Positions 1 to 5,644 of a DNA stretch of 6,270 nucleotides are shown one piece after another. A program made the position numbers and the translations under genes. The notes below the pieces were generated by a model. That model did no database searches. It worked only from the letters and a program-made list of their open reading frames with translations, and was not told where the DNA came from. The stretch comes from Rhodoferax sp. UBA4409 (GTDB lineage: Bacteria; Pseudomonadota; Gammaproteobacteria; Burkholderiales; Burkholderiaceae_C), in assembly GCA_002390825.1 (NCBI GenBank), contig DGQR01000260.1, positions 1 to 6,270 on the forward strand, read 5' to 3'. Each line of letters opens with the position of its first letter. Positions within the stretch are counted from its first letter, which is position 1.

Positions 1-728
1 ACACTGAACAACACCCGGCCAGTCAACCCCACCACAAAGTTATTCCACAACAACCCTTGCCATAGCGTTTCGCGCGAAGTAACGATATCCATGCCCAAAT
101 CGATACGCACTTCGAAGCGCCCTGCTGCGGCTTTGTCATGCCGCAACAGCATGTCGACACCGTCAACTGCCAACATTTGCCCGTTATTGAGCAAATGATC
201 CCGCTCCGTCAAACCGACATGAGTGCATAAAGCCTCGATCAACGCCTCCCAACTAGCCGCCTGCGGCTGAGCAGGTAACACGACACGCTGTAGCGAAACC
301 AGCGACAGTATGTCGGCAACCGGTTGCTGTGAGGGCAGCACCCGCCAATACGCCTCGGTACAGGCAACGAGATTGCGCAGCCAGCCCGCCAATGCCGCGC
401 CGGTGGTTTGCACATCAAAGGGATATTGCGCAGTGACAGTAACATGGTCCCCTTCGGGCGTCAGGCTCCAGCCCACGGTGCCGTTCGCTCCCCATTCAAA
501 GTTACTGACCAGCAGCCGATACCACATCCATTCCCTCTGATCCTTGTCTAGCGCGCCCATATCCAGACGCGCTTGAATGACGTCCGGTTCGGACATTTCG
601 TCGTAGTGCAGCAGCAGGTCATATCCGCCGACGCGTAGCAAGCCCGTCTCAAGCAGTGTCGCGGCATCAGGCAGGCCAAGGTGCTCGCACATCTGTTTTA
701 GTAGTCTGGCGTATTCCAATTGCTTCAT
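1..728 (-). CDS. Tandem-domain CesT-like type III secretion chaperone, copy A (3' end beyond window)
   Basis: The reading frame is open from the ATG at 728-726 to the window edge (242 codons), with no stop. CesT-family chaperones are small acidic cytoplasmic proteins that bind the N-terminal part of type III effectors and keep them secretable; they normally have about 130-160 residues and act as dimers. Here two such units lie in one chain. Residues 4-131 hold GLPDA (18-22), YDLLLHYDE (36-44), ARLDMG (53-58) and LLVSNFEWG (72-80). The same pattern returns exactly 154 residues later as HVGL (170-173), DMLLRHDK (192-199), VRIDLG (207-212) and LLWNNFVVG (226-234). A short linker (about 145-159, with Pro and Gln) joins them. 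By comparison with copy B the full protein would be about 314 residues. The start has an AGGAA sequence 7 bases upstream. The domain repeat is seen directly; the chaperone family is recognised from pattern and context without a database search. Confidence 0.8.
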   Translation of the reverse strand, partial: MKQLEYARLLKQMCEHLGLPDAATLLETGLLRVGGYDLLLHYDEMSEPDVIQARLDMGALDKDQREWMWYRLLVSNFEWGANGTVGWSLTPEGDHVTVTAQYPFDVQTTGAALAGWLRNLVACTEAYWRVLPSQQPVADILSLVSLQRVVLPAQPQAASWEALIEALCTHVGLTERDHLLNNGQMLAVDGVDMLLRHDKAAAGRFEVRIDLGMDIVTSRETLWQGLLWNNFVVGLTGRVLFS

Positions 729-735
729 GTCAGGT

Positions 736-740
736 TTCCT
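736..740 (-). promoter_or_regulatory. Ribosome binding site of chaperone copy A
   Basis: AGGAA on the minus strand lies 7 bases before the ATG of copy A and supports that start. The equivalent position in copy B reads AAGAAAG, a weaker site, so the leader of copy B has also degraded. Confidence 0.55.
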
Positions 741-747
741 ATGGCCG

Positions 748-854
748 ATGAGTGAATCCTCCGGCCTGTAAAGTTCAGAAAATCTGACCGAAGGTGACTC
801 AAGCAGCAATGTCAAGACGCTGGTGCAGATTTCTCCGGCCTCATATCCTGCTCA
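748..854 (+). pseudogene. Possible N-terminal remnant of a divergent effector gene (copy A)
   Basis: A plus-strand frame starting ATG AGT GAA TCC (748) reads MSESSGL, then TAA at 769-771, then SSENLTEGDSSSNVKTL and on to SPASYPAQ. The same frame in copy B (3239-3345) has lysine in place of the stop. The peptide is Ser-rich with few hydrophobic residues, as expected for a type III secretion signal, and runs divergently from the chaperone. I see no good ribosome binding site, and the substitutions between copies show no clear excess at third positions. It may simply be the chaperone leader. Confidence 0.2.
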
Positions 855-860
855 ACGTCG

Positions 861-1120
861 GCGCGTGTCAAGGTAGCTGTCGCCTCAGTCATGCAGCCCT
901 CTGCTGAATATGTTGATCGCTGACATTCATGTTGACGACCGCCTCCCGCTCAGGGTTGAGGGCGACCACGCCGATATGTGACCAATTGCGTGTACTGCCA
1001 GACCAGCGCTCCGGATGACGTTGCCGAGCTTGTATGGCTGCCGCTTGAATTGAGGGCCAATGACAGCTTGCTCGTACAGCGCATGGCGCGCAGCCAGAAT
1101 GGCCCGGTAAGCAACCACAT
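861..1120 (-). repeat. Inverted repeat arm, left
   Basis: Read on the minus strand this arm matches 1534-1755 nearly base for base. Paired positions sum to 2616 in the outer part. After a 38-base insertion in this arm (between two AGCTTG copies, at 1027-1032 and 1065-1070) they sum to 2654. Similarity fades at about 1120, where the plus-strand core begins. Confidence 0.85.
889..1120 (-). pseudogene. IS3-family transposase orfB, 3' fragment (inverted copy)
   Basis: On the minus strand this encodes the last 60-odd residues of an IS3-type transposase: AILAARHALYEQA, then after a frame-disturbing 38-base insertion RQRHPERWSG, NWSHIGVVALNPERE and the terminal SDQHIQQRAA, ending at TGA (891-889). 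That stop is the normal one; the plus-strand copy has TGG there and reads through. The insertion puts the two halves in different frames. No catalytic residue lies in this part. Confidence 0.75.
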
Positions 1121-1121
1121 C

Positions 1122-1748
1122 GCCACGGCTCCTAGGCAGGTCTGGTGCTGGGGCATGACCTACCTGCCGGCCAATGTTCAAGGGCGATGATTCCATTTGT
1201 GCCTAACCCTAGACTTGTACAGCCGCAAGATTGTGGGTGCTGAGGTGCATGACAGTGACAGCGCTGACCATGCGGTGCATCTGGTGCGCCGCACAGCTTT
1301 GGCTGAGAGTATTGCCACACAGGACATCAAGCCGTCGTACTCGCGTCCCCGTGTCAGCGACGACAACGCCTGTGCCGAATCCTTGTTCCGCACGGCCAAG
1401 TACCGACCTGAGTTCCCGATCAAGGGCTTCGCCAGTCTGGATGAGGCCAGGGTCTGGACGGCTGGGTTTGTGCATTGGTATAACGTTGAACATCGGCACA
1501 GTGGCATCGGCTATGTCAGCCCACAACAGCGCCATGTGGGTGCTGACCGGGCTATTCTGGCTGCGCGCCATGCGCTGTACGAGCAAGCTCGGCAACGTCA
1601 TCCAGAGCGCTGGTCTGGCAGTGCACGCAATTGGTCACATATCAGCGTGGTCGCCCTCAACCCTGAGCGGGAGGCGGTCGTCAAAAGGAATGTCAGCGAT
1701 CAACATATTCAGCAGAGGGCTGCATGGCTGAGGCGACAACCACCTTGA
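1122..1748 (+). pseudogene. IS3-family transposase orfB, inactive internal and 3' part
   Basis: The frame reads ATAPRQVWCWGMTYLPANVQG, then an in-frame TGA at 1188-1190 where homologues usually have an aromatic residue, then FHLCLTLDLYSRKIVG, ALAESIATQDIKPSYSRPRV, ACAESLFRTAKYRPEF, FVHWYNVEHRHSGIGYVSP and the C-terminal NPERE region. In this family the DDE triad sits in W-D-ITYLP, HGDNGS and AESLFRTAKY. Here the first Asp is Gly (WGMTYLP), the block with the second (about 25-30 residues between ALAES and KPSYSRPR) is missing, and only the Glu remains. The usual stop has become TGG (1725-1727), adding seven residues to TGA at 1746-1748. An apparent TTG start at 1197 is only the first start-like codon after the internal stop. 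The element is dead. Confidence 0.85.
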
Positions 1749-1755
1749 CACGCGC
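1534..1755 (+). repeat. Inverted repeat arm, right
   Basis: Partner of 861-1120. It encodes the orfB C-terminus in the plus direction (ILAARHALYEQA, then RQRHPERWSG, then ALNPERE). It lacks the 38-base insertion of the left arm, so it shows the ancestral arrangement there. Confidence 0.85.
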
Positions 1756-1765
1756 ACAGTCAGGC

Positions 1766-1787
1766 GCTCTTCTTTCGGAGCTTTTTT
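1766..1787 (+). terminator. Weak rho-independent terminator candidate
   Basis: On the plus strand GCTC (1766-1769) can pair with GAGC (1778-1781) across an 8-base loop, followed by six T residues (1782-1787). The stem is short, so termination would be weak. It would stop transcripts leaving the dead transposase before they run into the convergent gene at 1822. Confidence 0.35.
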
Positions 1788-1812
1788 AAGGTTATCAGTA
1801 TTTTCAACAGGG

Positions 1813-1835
1813 CCGCCATTCTCAGTGGCGGTTTT
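1813..1835 (+). terminator. Hairpin with T tail overlapping the end of the effector-like gene
   Basis: CCGCCA (1813-1818) pairs with TGGCGG (1826-1831), followed by TTTT (1832-1835) on the plus strand. The loop contains the stop codon of the minus-strand gene (1824-1822). The T run is on the plus-strand side, so terminator activity would be toward plus-strand transcripts; for the minus-strand gene it is a 3' hairpin without a U tail. Confidence 0.35.
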
Positions 1836-2415
1836 GCATTTTGTCGAAAGCTTTCTTTGCTGCGTTCACTCCCATGTGTACGGGACCGAAGAATGGTATT
1901 GCCATGACAGCCATTTCCCCACTTGACATGTTATCTTTTTCCATTTCATCGGCAAGGTAACCCGCCAGGTATTTCATGAACGGAAGGGCTCCAATCCGTT
2001 TGGCGAGTTCGCCTGAACCACACGCCTTCGAGACGATGGCTGCGCCTATTAAAAATGGAGCAACAACATTATTGGCTGCGAATGCAACAACTCCAACGAA
2101 ACCACTCAATAATCTCGCAATAACAGGATGCCGTTGGGTAAATGACTGACTTGCAGCCTTTTTGACCACCTGAGCAAACTTAATGCTAGGGTTATTGCTA
2201 TTCTCCAATTTTTGCCTCTTCCCGCCCAGAATTGCCATTGGAATTTTATTGTTAATATTATTACTTAACTCGGCGGGACATCTAAAAGAATTACCCGGTT
2301 TGTTTTCGTTGTTACTTGAAACTTTAGGGAAGTTACTCCCCTCTGCTCCTGTAGGTTCAAATAGCGATCTCTGAAGATTTAATTTACTTCCTGATGAAAA
2401 CCTATATAGACTCAT
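1822..2415 (-). CDS. Candidate type III secreted effector, unrecognised family
   Basis: A 197-residue protein I do not recognise. Residues 1-60 contain about ten Ser and ten Asn, and no acidic residue before Glu20 (MSLYRFSSGSKLNLQRSLFE), which is typical of type III secretion signals; there is no Sec signal peptide. Residues 98-130 are strongly hydrophobic (VIARLLSGFVGVVAFAAN, then APFLIGAAIV), and about 168-182 is a second apolar stretch (EMAVMAIPFFGPVHMG). The tail is basic (KKAFDKMQNRH). Membrane insertion or a chaperone-shielded membrane-targeting region in the host would fit. The start is supported by AAGGA 5 bases upstream. The gene is visibly AT-richer than the chaperone sequence beside it. 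It begins 25 bases after the stop of chaperone pseudogene copy B, the standard chaperone-effector order, and so probably shared its transcript. Effector status is inferred from composition and position; a small membrane protein of another kind is possible. Confidence 0.65.
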   Translation of the reverse strand: MSLYRFSSGSKLNLQRSLFEPTGAEGSNFPKVSSNNENKPGNSFRCPAELSNNINNKIPMAILGGKRQKLENSNNPSIKFAQVVKKAASQSFTQRHPVIARLLSGFVGVVAFAANNVVAPFLIGAAIVSKACGSGELAKRIGALPFMKYLAGYLADEMEKDNMSSGEMAVMAIPFFGPVHMGVNAAKKAFDKMQNRH

Positions 2416-2420
2416 TCAAA

Positions 2421-2425
2421 TCCTT
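2421..2425 (-). promoter_or_regulatory. Ribosome binding site of the effector-like gene
   Basis: AAGGA on the minus strand, 5 bases before the ATG at 2415. It lies in the 25-base A/T-rich gap after the chaperone stop, so the downstream gene has its own translation signal and need not depend on translation of the broken chaperone. Confidence 0.6.
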
Positions 2426-2440
2426 ATTTTTAAAATAAAA

Positions 2441-3217
2441 TCATCCAACCGATCTCTGGCTCACCTTTGATGCGCCGCTATGAGGTAGGCCTAGCTGTAG
2501 CGCTACTTCAGCTCGCCCAAGCGCAGCACGCGCCTCGCTCCAAATATTCTTCGCATTCCCGGCGATAGTTTGCAGCAACTCGACAAAATCCTCAGCGTTC
2601 GCCTCGGCGGGAAGATCCTGCTGCAATGTCAGCACCACCGCATGCCTATCGGGATGCACACTGAACAACACCCGGCCACTCAACCCCAGCACAAAGTTAT
2701 TCCACAACAACCCTTGCAATAGCTTTTCGCGCGAGGTAACGATATCCATGCCCAAATCGATTCGCGCTTCGAAGCGCCCAGCGCGAAACCAGCGACAGAA
2801 TTTCGGCAACCGGTTGCCGTGAGGGCAGCACCCGCCAATACGCCTCGGTACAGGCAACGAGATTGCGCAGCCAGCCCGCCAATGCCGCGCCGGTGGTTTG
2901 CACATCAAAGGGATATTGCGCAGTGACAGTGACATGGTCCCCTTCGGGCGTCAGGCTCCAGCCCAAGAGCCGTTCGCTCCCCATTCAAAGTTACTGACCA
3001 GCAGCCGATGCCACATCCATTCCCTCTGTTCCTTGTCTAGCGCGCCCATATCCAGACGTGCTTGAGTGACGTCCGGTTCGGACATTTCGTCGTAGTGCAG
3101 CAGCAGGCCATATCCACCGACGCGTAGCAAGCCCGTCTCAAGCAGTGTCGCGGCATCAGGCAAGCCAAGGTGCTCACGCATCCGTTTCAGCAGTCTGGAG
3201 GATTCCAATTGCTTCAT
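2441..3217 (-). pseudogene. Tandem-domain CesT-like chaperone, copy B, broken
   Basis: This is the second copy of the 1-728 gene and shows the C-terminus lost at the window edge there. From the ATG at 3217 the frame gives residues 1-82 of domain 1 (YGLLLHYDE, ARLDMG, LLVSNFEWG). A single missing base near 2966 then shifts it and it stops at 2951. Domain 1 continues in another frame down to about 2783. There 170 bases of copy A (123-292) are replaced by three, removing residues about 146-201: the linker and the first third of domain 2. The two lesions total 168 bases, so the original frame returns at GRFEARIDLG and continues through LLWNNFVLG to the normal end KVSQRSVG at 2441. A 103-codon fragment could begin at the internal ATG at 2750. 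The ribosome binding site is also weakened. It is unlikely to make a working chaperone. Confidence 0.8.
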
Positions 3218-3345
3218 GTCATGCTTTCTTTTGGTACCGTGAGTGAACCCTCCGGTCTGAAAAGTTCAAAAACTCTGACCGAAGGCGACTCAAGCAGCGA
3301 TCTCAAGACGCTGGTGCAGATTTCTCCGGCCTCATATCCTGCTCA
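2658..3345. repeat. Long direct repeat, copy 2
   Basis: Partner of 1-854 in the same orientation. Copy 2 continues past the first copy's window edge down to the chaperone stop at 2441, so the true repeat is probably longer. The upstream boundary after GCTCA at 3345 is sharp: copy 1 runs toward an IS remnant and copy 2 into a different short coding tail. Confidence 0.9.
3239..3345 (+). pseudogene. Possible N-terminal remnant of a divergent effector gene (copy B)
   Basis: A GTG at 3239 opens VSEPSGLKSSKTLTEGDSSS followed by DLKTLVQISPASYPAQ, the uninterrupted version of the frame at 748-854. After the repeat boundary the frame runs on into unrelated Arg-rich sequence to 3466, which looks like out-of-frame reading. 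Ser-rich composition and head-to-head position with a chaperone suggest a former effector start; a plain chaperone promoter region is equally possible. Confidence 0.25.
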
Positions 3346-3416
3346 GCGGACACTATGCGTCGCCGACCGACGACAAGACCATCGATCCCGACGCTATAGA
3401 GGAAGTGACCACATAA
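3346..3416 (+). pseudogene. 3' tail of an unidentified gene
   Basis: Immediately after the repeat boundary the frame reads GHYASPTDDKTI followed by DPDAIEEVTT and TAA (3414-3416). The sensible, acidic peptide with a terminal stop looks like the end of a real gene cut off by the recombination at 3345. I cannot assign a family from about 22 residues. Confidence 0.3.
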
Positions 3417-3482
3417 GGGATGTAAGCCGCGTTCAGTATAAAAATTCGGCGATAAACTGCGCATAGACCGTATCTTGGGATA
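3417..3482. other. Intergenic, no clear feature
   Basis: It contains an A/T-rich patch around 3436-3446 (AGTATAAAAATTCGG) that could be part of a promoter for the next gene, but no convincing -35/-10 pair and no plant-inducible-promoter box with correct spacing. Confidence 0.3.
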
Positions 3483-5282
3483 ATGGGGGCAAGGTCATCA
3501 ATCCCCAATCAGCACAGAAATCAATTGACCTTAAACCCCGGACTTCATCAATTTGATTGGTACGGCAGAAGGAGGGAGGTCAACATTACTAAGCACAAAA
3601 AAAGGCGTGCGCAAACTCAAGCCCGCGCCGAAGTCTACGGAAAAGAAATGAATCGCATTGACTCCAGCCTGCCTATTCGTTTGCCCTCATCGCATGCGCC
3701 GTTGACCCTGCAAAACAGGGATGATATTTACTATGCCATCATGAAGGAATTTGAGAGCCCAACTAGCACAACGAGCGGTCTCCTTCAAGGGTTGCAGGTC
3801 AATTGGAACGTTGACTTGTGGCTTGCCGAAGTTCCAGCGCTACCGAACGAGCAGATCCGTAGTTTTGCCGAGAAGATCCTAAAAAAAATTGATGAAATGC
3901 CTGAAGGCAGCAAGAGCGGCATGGCTGATATCAGGCTCAAGCTCGCTGAAGTCGAGAAGAAAACACAAGCGCCGCTGGATCCGCAAAGCCCAACCGAGGT
4001 AAATAATGTTATCCAGATGACTATAAAACGTCACAACCCTGATTTTTTAGCGATTCGCAAGTGTTTTGGGGACGAGGATCAGCAAAACGCCGATGCCAAC
4101 GAAAATGTCCACCAAAAAATAGAATGGGTTGCCACGAAGCCAGCCCAAAAAAGCGAAAGCCCTCTAGTTCTGGTGCCGCTGAAGAAAAACTCCTACCCCA
4201 GATCACTTTCGTCGAAAACAGAGGAACTGCTGAAGCTATGGCCGAGGAAGATAAAAAACCTCCAAGAACTCGCCGACTCCCTCAAACCTATTGCCACCGA
4301 TATCAAATGGCTACTGCAAAACAACCACTTCTCTGAACTGGACACATTCATAGAAAAAATGGTTAAATTCTCTGAGAAAAACCCAATTCAATATAACAAG
4401 CTTCTGTCCGAAATAAGCGAAGAAATCGGTCTTCAAGAATTTTTGAGATGGCTTTCGGATCCATCGGAAAGAAAGAGAAAGATTGCCACTTCTATTTTCA
4501 TGCCATGTCCTAATATGAGTACTGCGTTCTTTAAACACTGTATCGGTCTGGCAAAAGACAGAAATAAATTGCAAGAACTAAGAGAGCTCTTTTCCTCATT
4601 TAAAGGATTGTTCTTGTACGATAGATTCGAGGACCAAGATCTGAAATTTTCGCATCGCTTAATTCAAGAATTGAAGGACTCGGGATGCTTTTCAGAAGGA
4701 GAAACGGCTAATATATTGAATGCACTTCGTGCATTCGTCGTGACAATGGACTTGTACAATTGTGCTGCTAAAGCTTCCGAATCTACGAAAAGCGAATTCT
4801 TAGAGTCCTTCCCGTTGCTAAAGGAGATAAGCGAAATTCCTGAGCACTATAGTAAAACGGACATTTTCGGCTGGCTCCACTTGAGCGTCCTCTCCGTCAA
4901 GGACGAAGATGAGGAAACCGACAAGGGCATCGAAGTTTTGTTAGAGATAATGCGGTCACGTGGACCGATTCAAACTGGAATACTTTTAGGGGCCATGCAG
5001 AAACCCTCTATAGAATTATTTTTTGGAAAAGAGGCCCCATCGGAGAGAACGATTGTCGCGCTCAGAGCCATTATCCATTCAAAGAACTCCAACGACGTTT
5101 TTAAAGCACTCAAAAACAAGTTAAATCGTTTTCCCAAAGTAAAAGATGCCGTGCTCGATGACCGCGGAGGCCTGTACACAATTGCGAGGCTTGCGTTGGA
5201 GGTCTGGATCCAGCATGAGCCAATCAAAAGCAAGGCCAAGCCCGGGAAGTTATACGTTCACGGCGCCCTGATAGATGCTTGA
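3483..5282 (+). CDS. Large helical protein of unknown function, possible effector
   Basis: A 599-codon frame from ATG 3483 to TGA 5280-5282 with no recognised domain, signal peptide or membrane segment. From about residue 120 onward it is rich in Leu, Glu and Lys with spacing typical of stacked alpha helices (for example LRWLSDPSERKRKIATSIF, then LAKDRNKLQELRELFSSFK, then ILNALRAFVVTMDLYNCAAK). The start is uncertain. ATG 3483 lacks a ribosome binding site. Residue 35 is an ATT (3585) 9 bases after AAGGAGG. ATG 3648 (residue 56) follows GGAAAAG and would begin MNRIDSSLPIRLPSSHAPL, a Ser/Pro/Leu-rich effector-like start. A basic cluster KHKKRR (residues 37-42) exists only with the earlier starts. 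It is AT-richer than the chaperone sequence and lies between a recombination scar and an IS. Effector status is an inference; the IS begins after the stop, so the gene looks uncut. Confidence 0.7.
   Translation: MGARSSIPNQHRNQLTLNPGLHQFDWYGRRREVNITKHKKRRAQTQARAEVYGKEMNRIDSSLPIRLPSSHAPLTLQNRDDIYYAIMKEFESPTSTTSGLLQGLQVNWNVDLWLAEVPALPNEQIRSFAEKILKKIDEMPEGSKSGMADIRLKLAEVEKKTQAPLDPQSPTEVNNVIQMTIKRHNPDFLAIRKCFGDEDQQNADANENVHQKIEWVATKPAQKSESPLVLVPLKKNSYPRSLSSKTEELLKLWPRKIKNLQELADSLKPIATDIKWLLQNNHFSELDTFIEKMVKFSEKNPIQYNKLLSEISEEIGLQEFLRWLSDPSERKRKIATSIFMPCPNMSTAFFKHCIGLAKDRNKLQELRELFSSFKGLFLYDRFEDQDLKFSHRLIQELKDSGCFSEGETANILNALRAFVVTMDLYNCAAKASESTKSEFLESFPLLKEISEIPEHYSKTDIFGWLHLSVLSVKDEDEETDKGIEVLLEIMRSRGPIQTGILLGAMQKPSIELFFGKEAPSERTIVALRAIIHSKNSNDVFKALKNKLNRFPKVKDAVLDDRGGLYTIARLALEVWIQHEPIKSKAKPGKLYVHGALIDA
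3569..3580 (+). promoter_or_regulatory. Strong Shine-Dalgarno sequence inside the annotated 5' end
   Basis: AAGGAGGGAGGT contains AAGGAGG (3569-3575) and GGAGGT (3575-3580), both near-perfect matches to the 16S tail. The only start-like codon at correct distance in the gene's frame is ATT at 3585. Its presence inside the longest frame suggests that translation may begin here rather than at 3483. Confidence 0.5.
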
Positions 5283-5354
5283 ATATCTCGGGAAAAGCAG
5301 GCTCAATTCCATTTCGAGTGGTAATCCCCCCGATAAACCAAAGTACCGAGAAGT

Positions 5355-5378
5355 AGAATTTTCTGAGAAGGAAATTCT
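5355..5378 (+). promoter_or_regulatory. Inverted repeat enclosing the orfA ribosome binding site
   Basis: AGAATTT (5355-5361) and AAATTCT (5372-5378) are perfect inverted repeats. The loop holds AGAAGG (5366-5371), the ribosome binding site 8-9 bases before the GTG start. A hairpin here could dampen translation of read-through transcripts entering from outside, a control known in several insertion sequences; that role here is inferred. Confidence 0.4.
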
Positions 5379-5380
5379 GC

Positions 5381-5644
5381 GTGAAGAAGTCGAGATTTAC
5401 GGACAGCCAGATCATGGCTGCATTGAAGCGTGTTGAGGCAGGGCTGCCAGTGCCCGACATCTGTCGGGAACTTGGTATCAGCAGTGCCACGTTTTACAAG
5501 TGGCGTGCGAAGTTTGGCGGTATGGACACCTCCATGATGTCGCGCATGAAGGAACTCGAGGACGAGAACCGGCGCCTGCGCAAGATGTACCTCGAAGAGA
5601 AGCTCAAGGCCGAGATCGCCAACGAGTACCTCGCAAAAAAGTAA
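5381..5644 (+). CDS. IS3-family transposase OrfA (helix-turn-helix)
   Basis: An 87-residue OrfA starting at GTG 5381, supported by AAGGA 8 bases upstream. Residues about 5-42 form the DNA-binding helix-turn-helix (FTDSQIMAALKRVEAG, then CRELGISSATFYKWRAKFGG), which recognises the element's ends. Residues 50-87 are a heptad-rich coiled coil (MKELEDENRRLRKMYLEEKL) for oligomerisation. The length is normal for the family. OrfA alone usually regulates; the OrfAB fusion made by -1 frameshifting is the transposase. The gene ends TAA directly after the slippery site. Confidence 0.93.
   Translation: MKKSRFTDSQIMAALKRVEAGLPVPDICRELGISSATFYKWRAKFGGMDTSMMSRMKELEDENRRLRKMYLEEKLKAEIANEYLAKK
5635..5641 (+). 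promoter_or_regulatory. Slippery heptamer A AAA AAG for -1 ribosomal frameshifting
   Basis: In the orfA frame the codons are GCA AAA AAG TAA, so A AAA AAG fits the X XXY YYZ rule exactly. Slipping one base back at 5641 leads from orfA into orfB (next codon GTA at 5641-5643), bypassing the TAA at 5642-5644. This is the established way IS3-family elements make OrfAB. Confidence 0.85.

Larger units (their letters stand above)
1..854. repeat. Long direct repeat, copy 1 (chaperone plus leader)
   Basis: This segment matches 2658-3345 at roughly 95 percent by eye over the chaperone and somewhat less in the leader. Differences include 167 net bases missing from copy 2 in the middle of the gene, one base missing near 2966, and a 2-base indel in the leader. 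Identity stops abruptly after TCCTGCTCA at 854. Six bases later the IS-derived palindrome begins. The repeat covers most of the chaperone and about 126 bases upstream of it, so it is a module rather than the gene alone. Confidence 0.9.
861..1755. mobile_element. Palindromic remnant of an IS3-family element
   Basis: The 3' end of an IS3-type orfB plus its terminal sequence (GCGCGTGTCAAGGT at 861-874, complementary to 1742-1755) occurs at both ends in inverted orientation. Between the arms lies part of the orfB catalytic core on the plus strand. The 5' part of the element, including all of orfA, is absent. It cannot encode a working transposase: one catalytic Asp is replaced, the segment with the second is deleted, and there is an internal stop. 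No target-site duplication is evident next to 861 or 1755. Confidence 0.8.

Noticed and set aside
310..540. Plus-strand frame opposite chaperone copy A
   Set aside because: The minus strand carries the conserved two-domain protein; this frame is its shadow.
768..792. Possible plant-inducible-promoter (PIP) box on the minus strand, TTCGG-N15-TTTAC (TTCGG-N15-TTTTC in copy B)
   Set aside because: The second half does not match TTCGB in either copy, and the distance to the chaperone ATG leaves almost no room for a -10 element about 30 bases downstream.
1231..1731. Plus-strand frame of 166 codons overlapping the dead transposase
   Set aside because: It is in the wrong frame relative to recognisable transposase motifs such as LDLYSRKIVG and AESLFRTAKYRPEF.
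2780..2935. N-terminal half of the minus-strand frame starting at 2935 (MSLSLRNIPLMCK)
   Set aside because: It is out-of-frame reading of domain 1; only the part from GRFEARIDLG onward is real chaperone sequence.
2697..2984. Minus-strand frame of 95 codons as an independent gene
   Set aside because: It is the continuation of chaperone domain 1 after the 1-base deletion; its last third past 2783 is out-of-frame reading of domain 2.
4021..4574. Short frames on both strands within the large unknown gene
   Set aside because: They overlap a 599-codon frame and have the composition of shifted readings of it.
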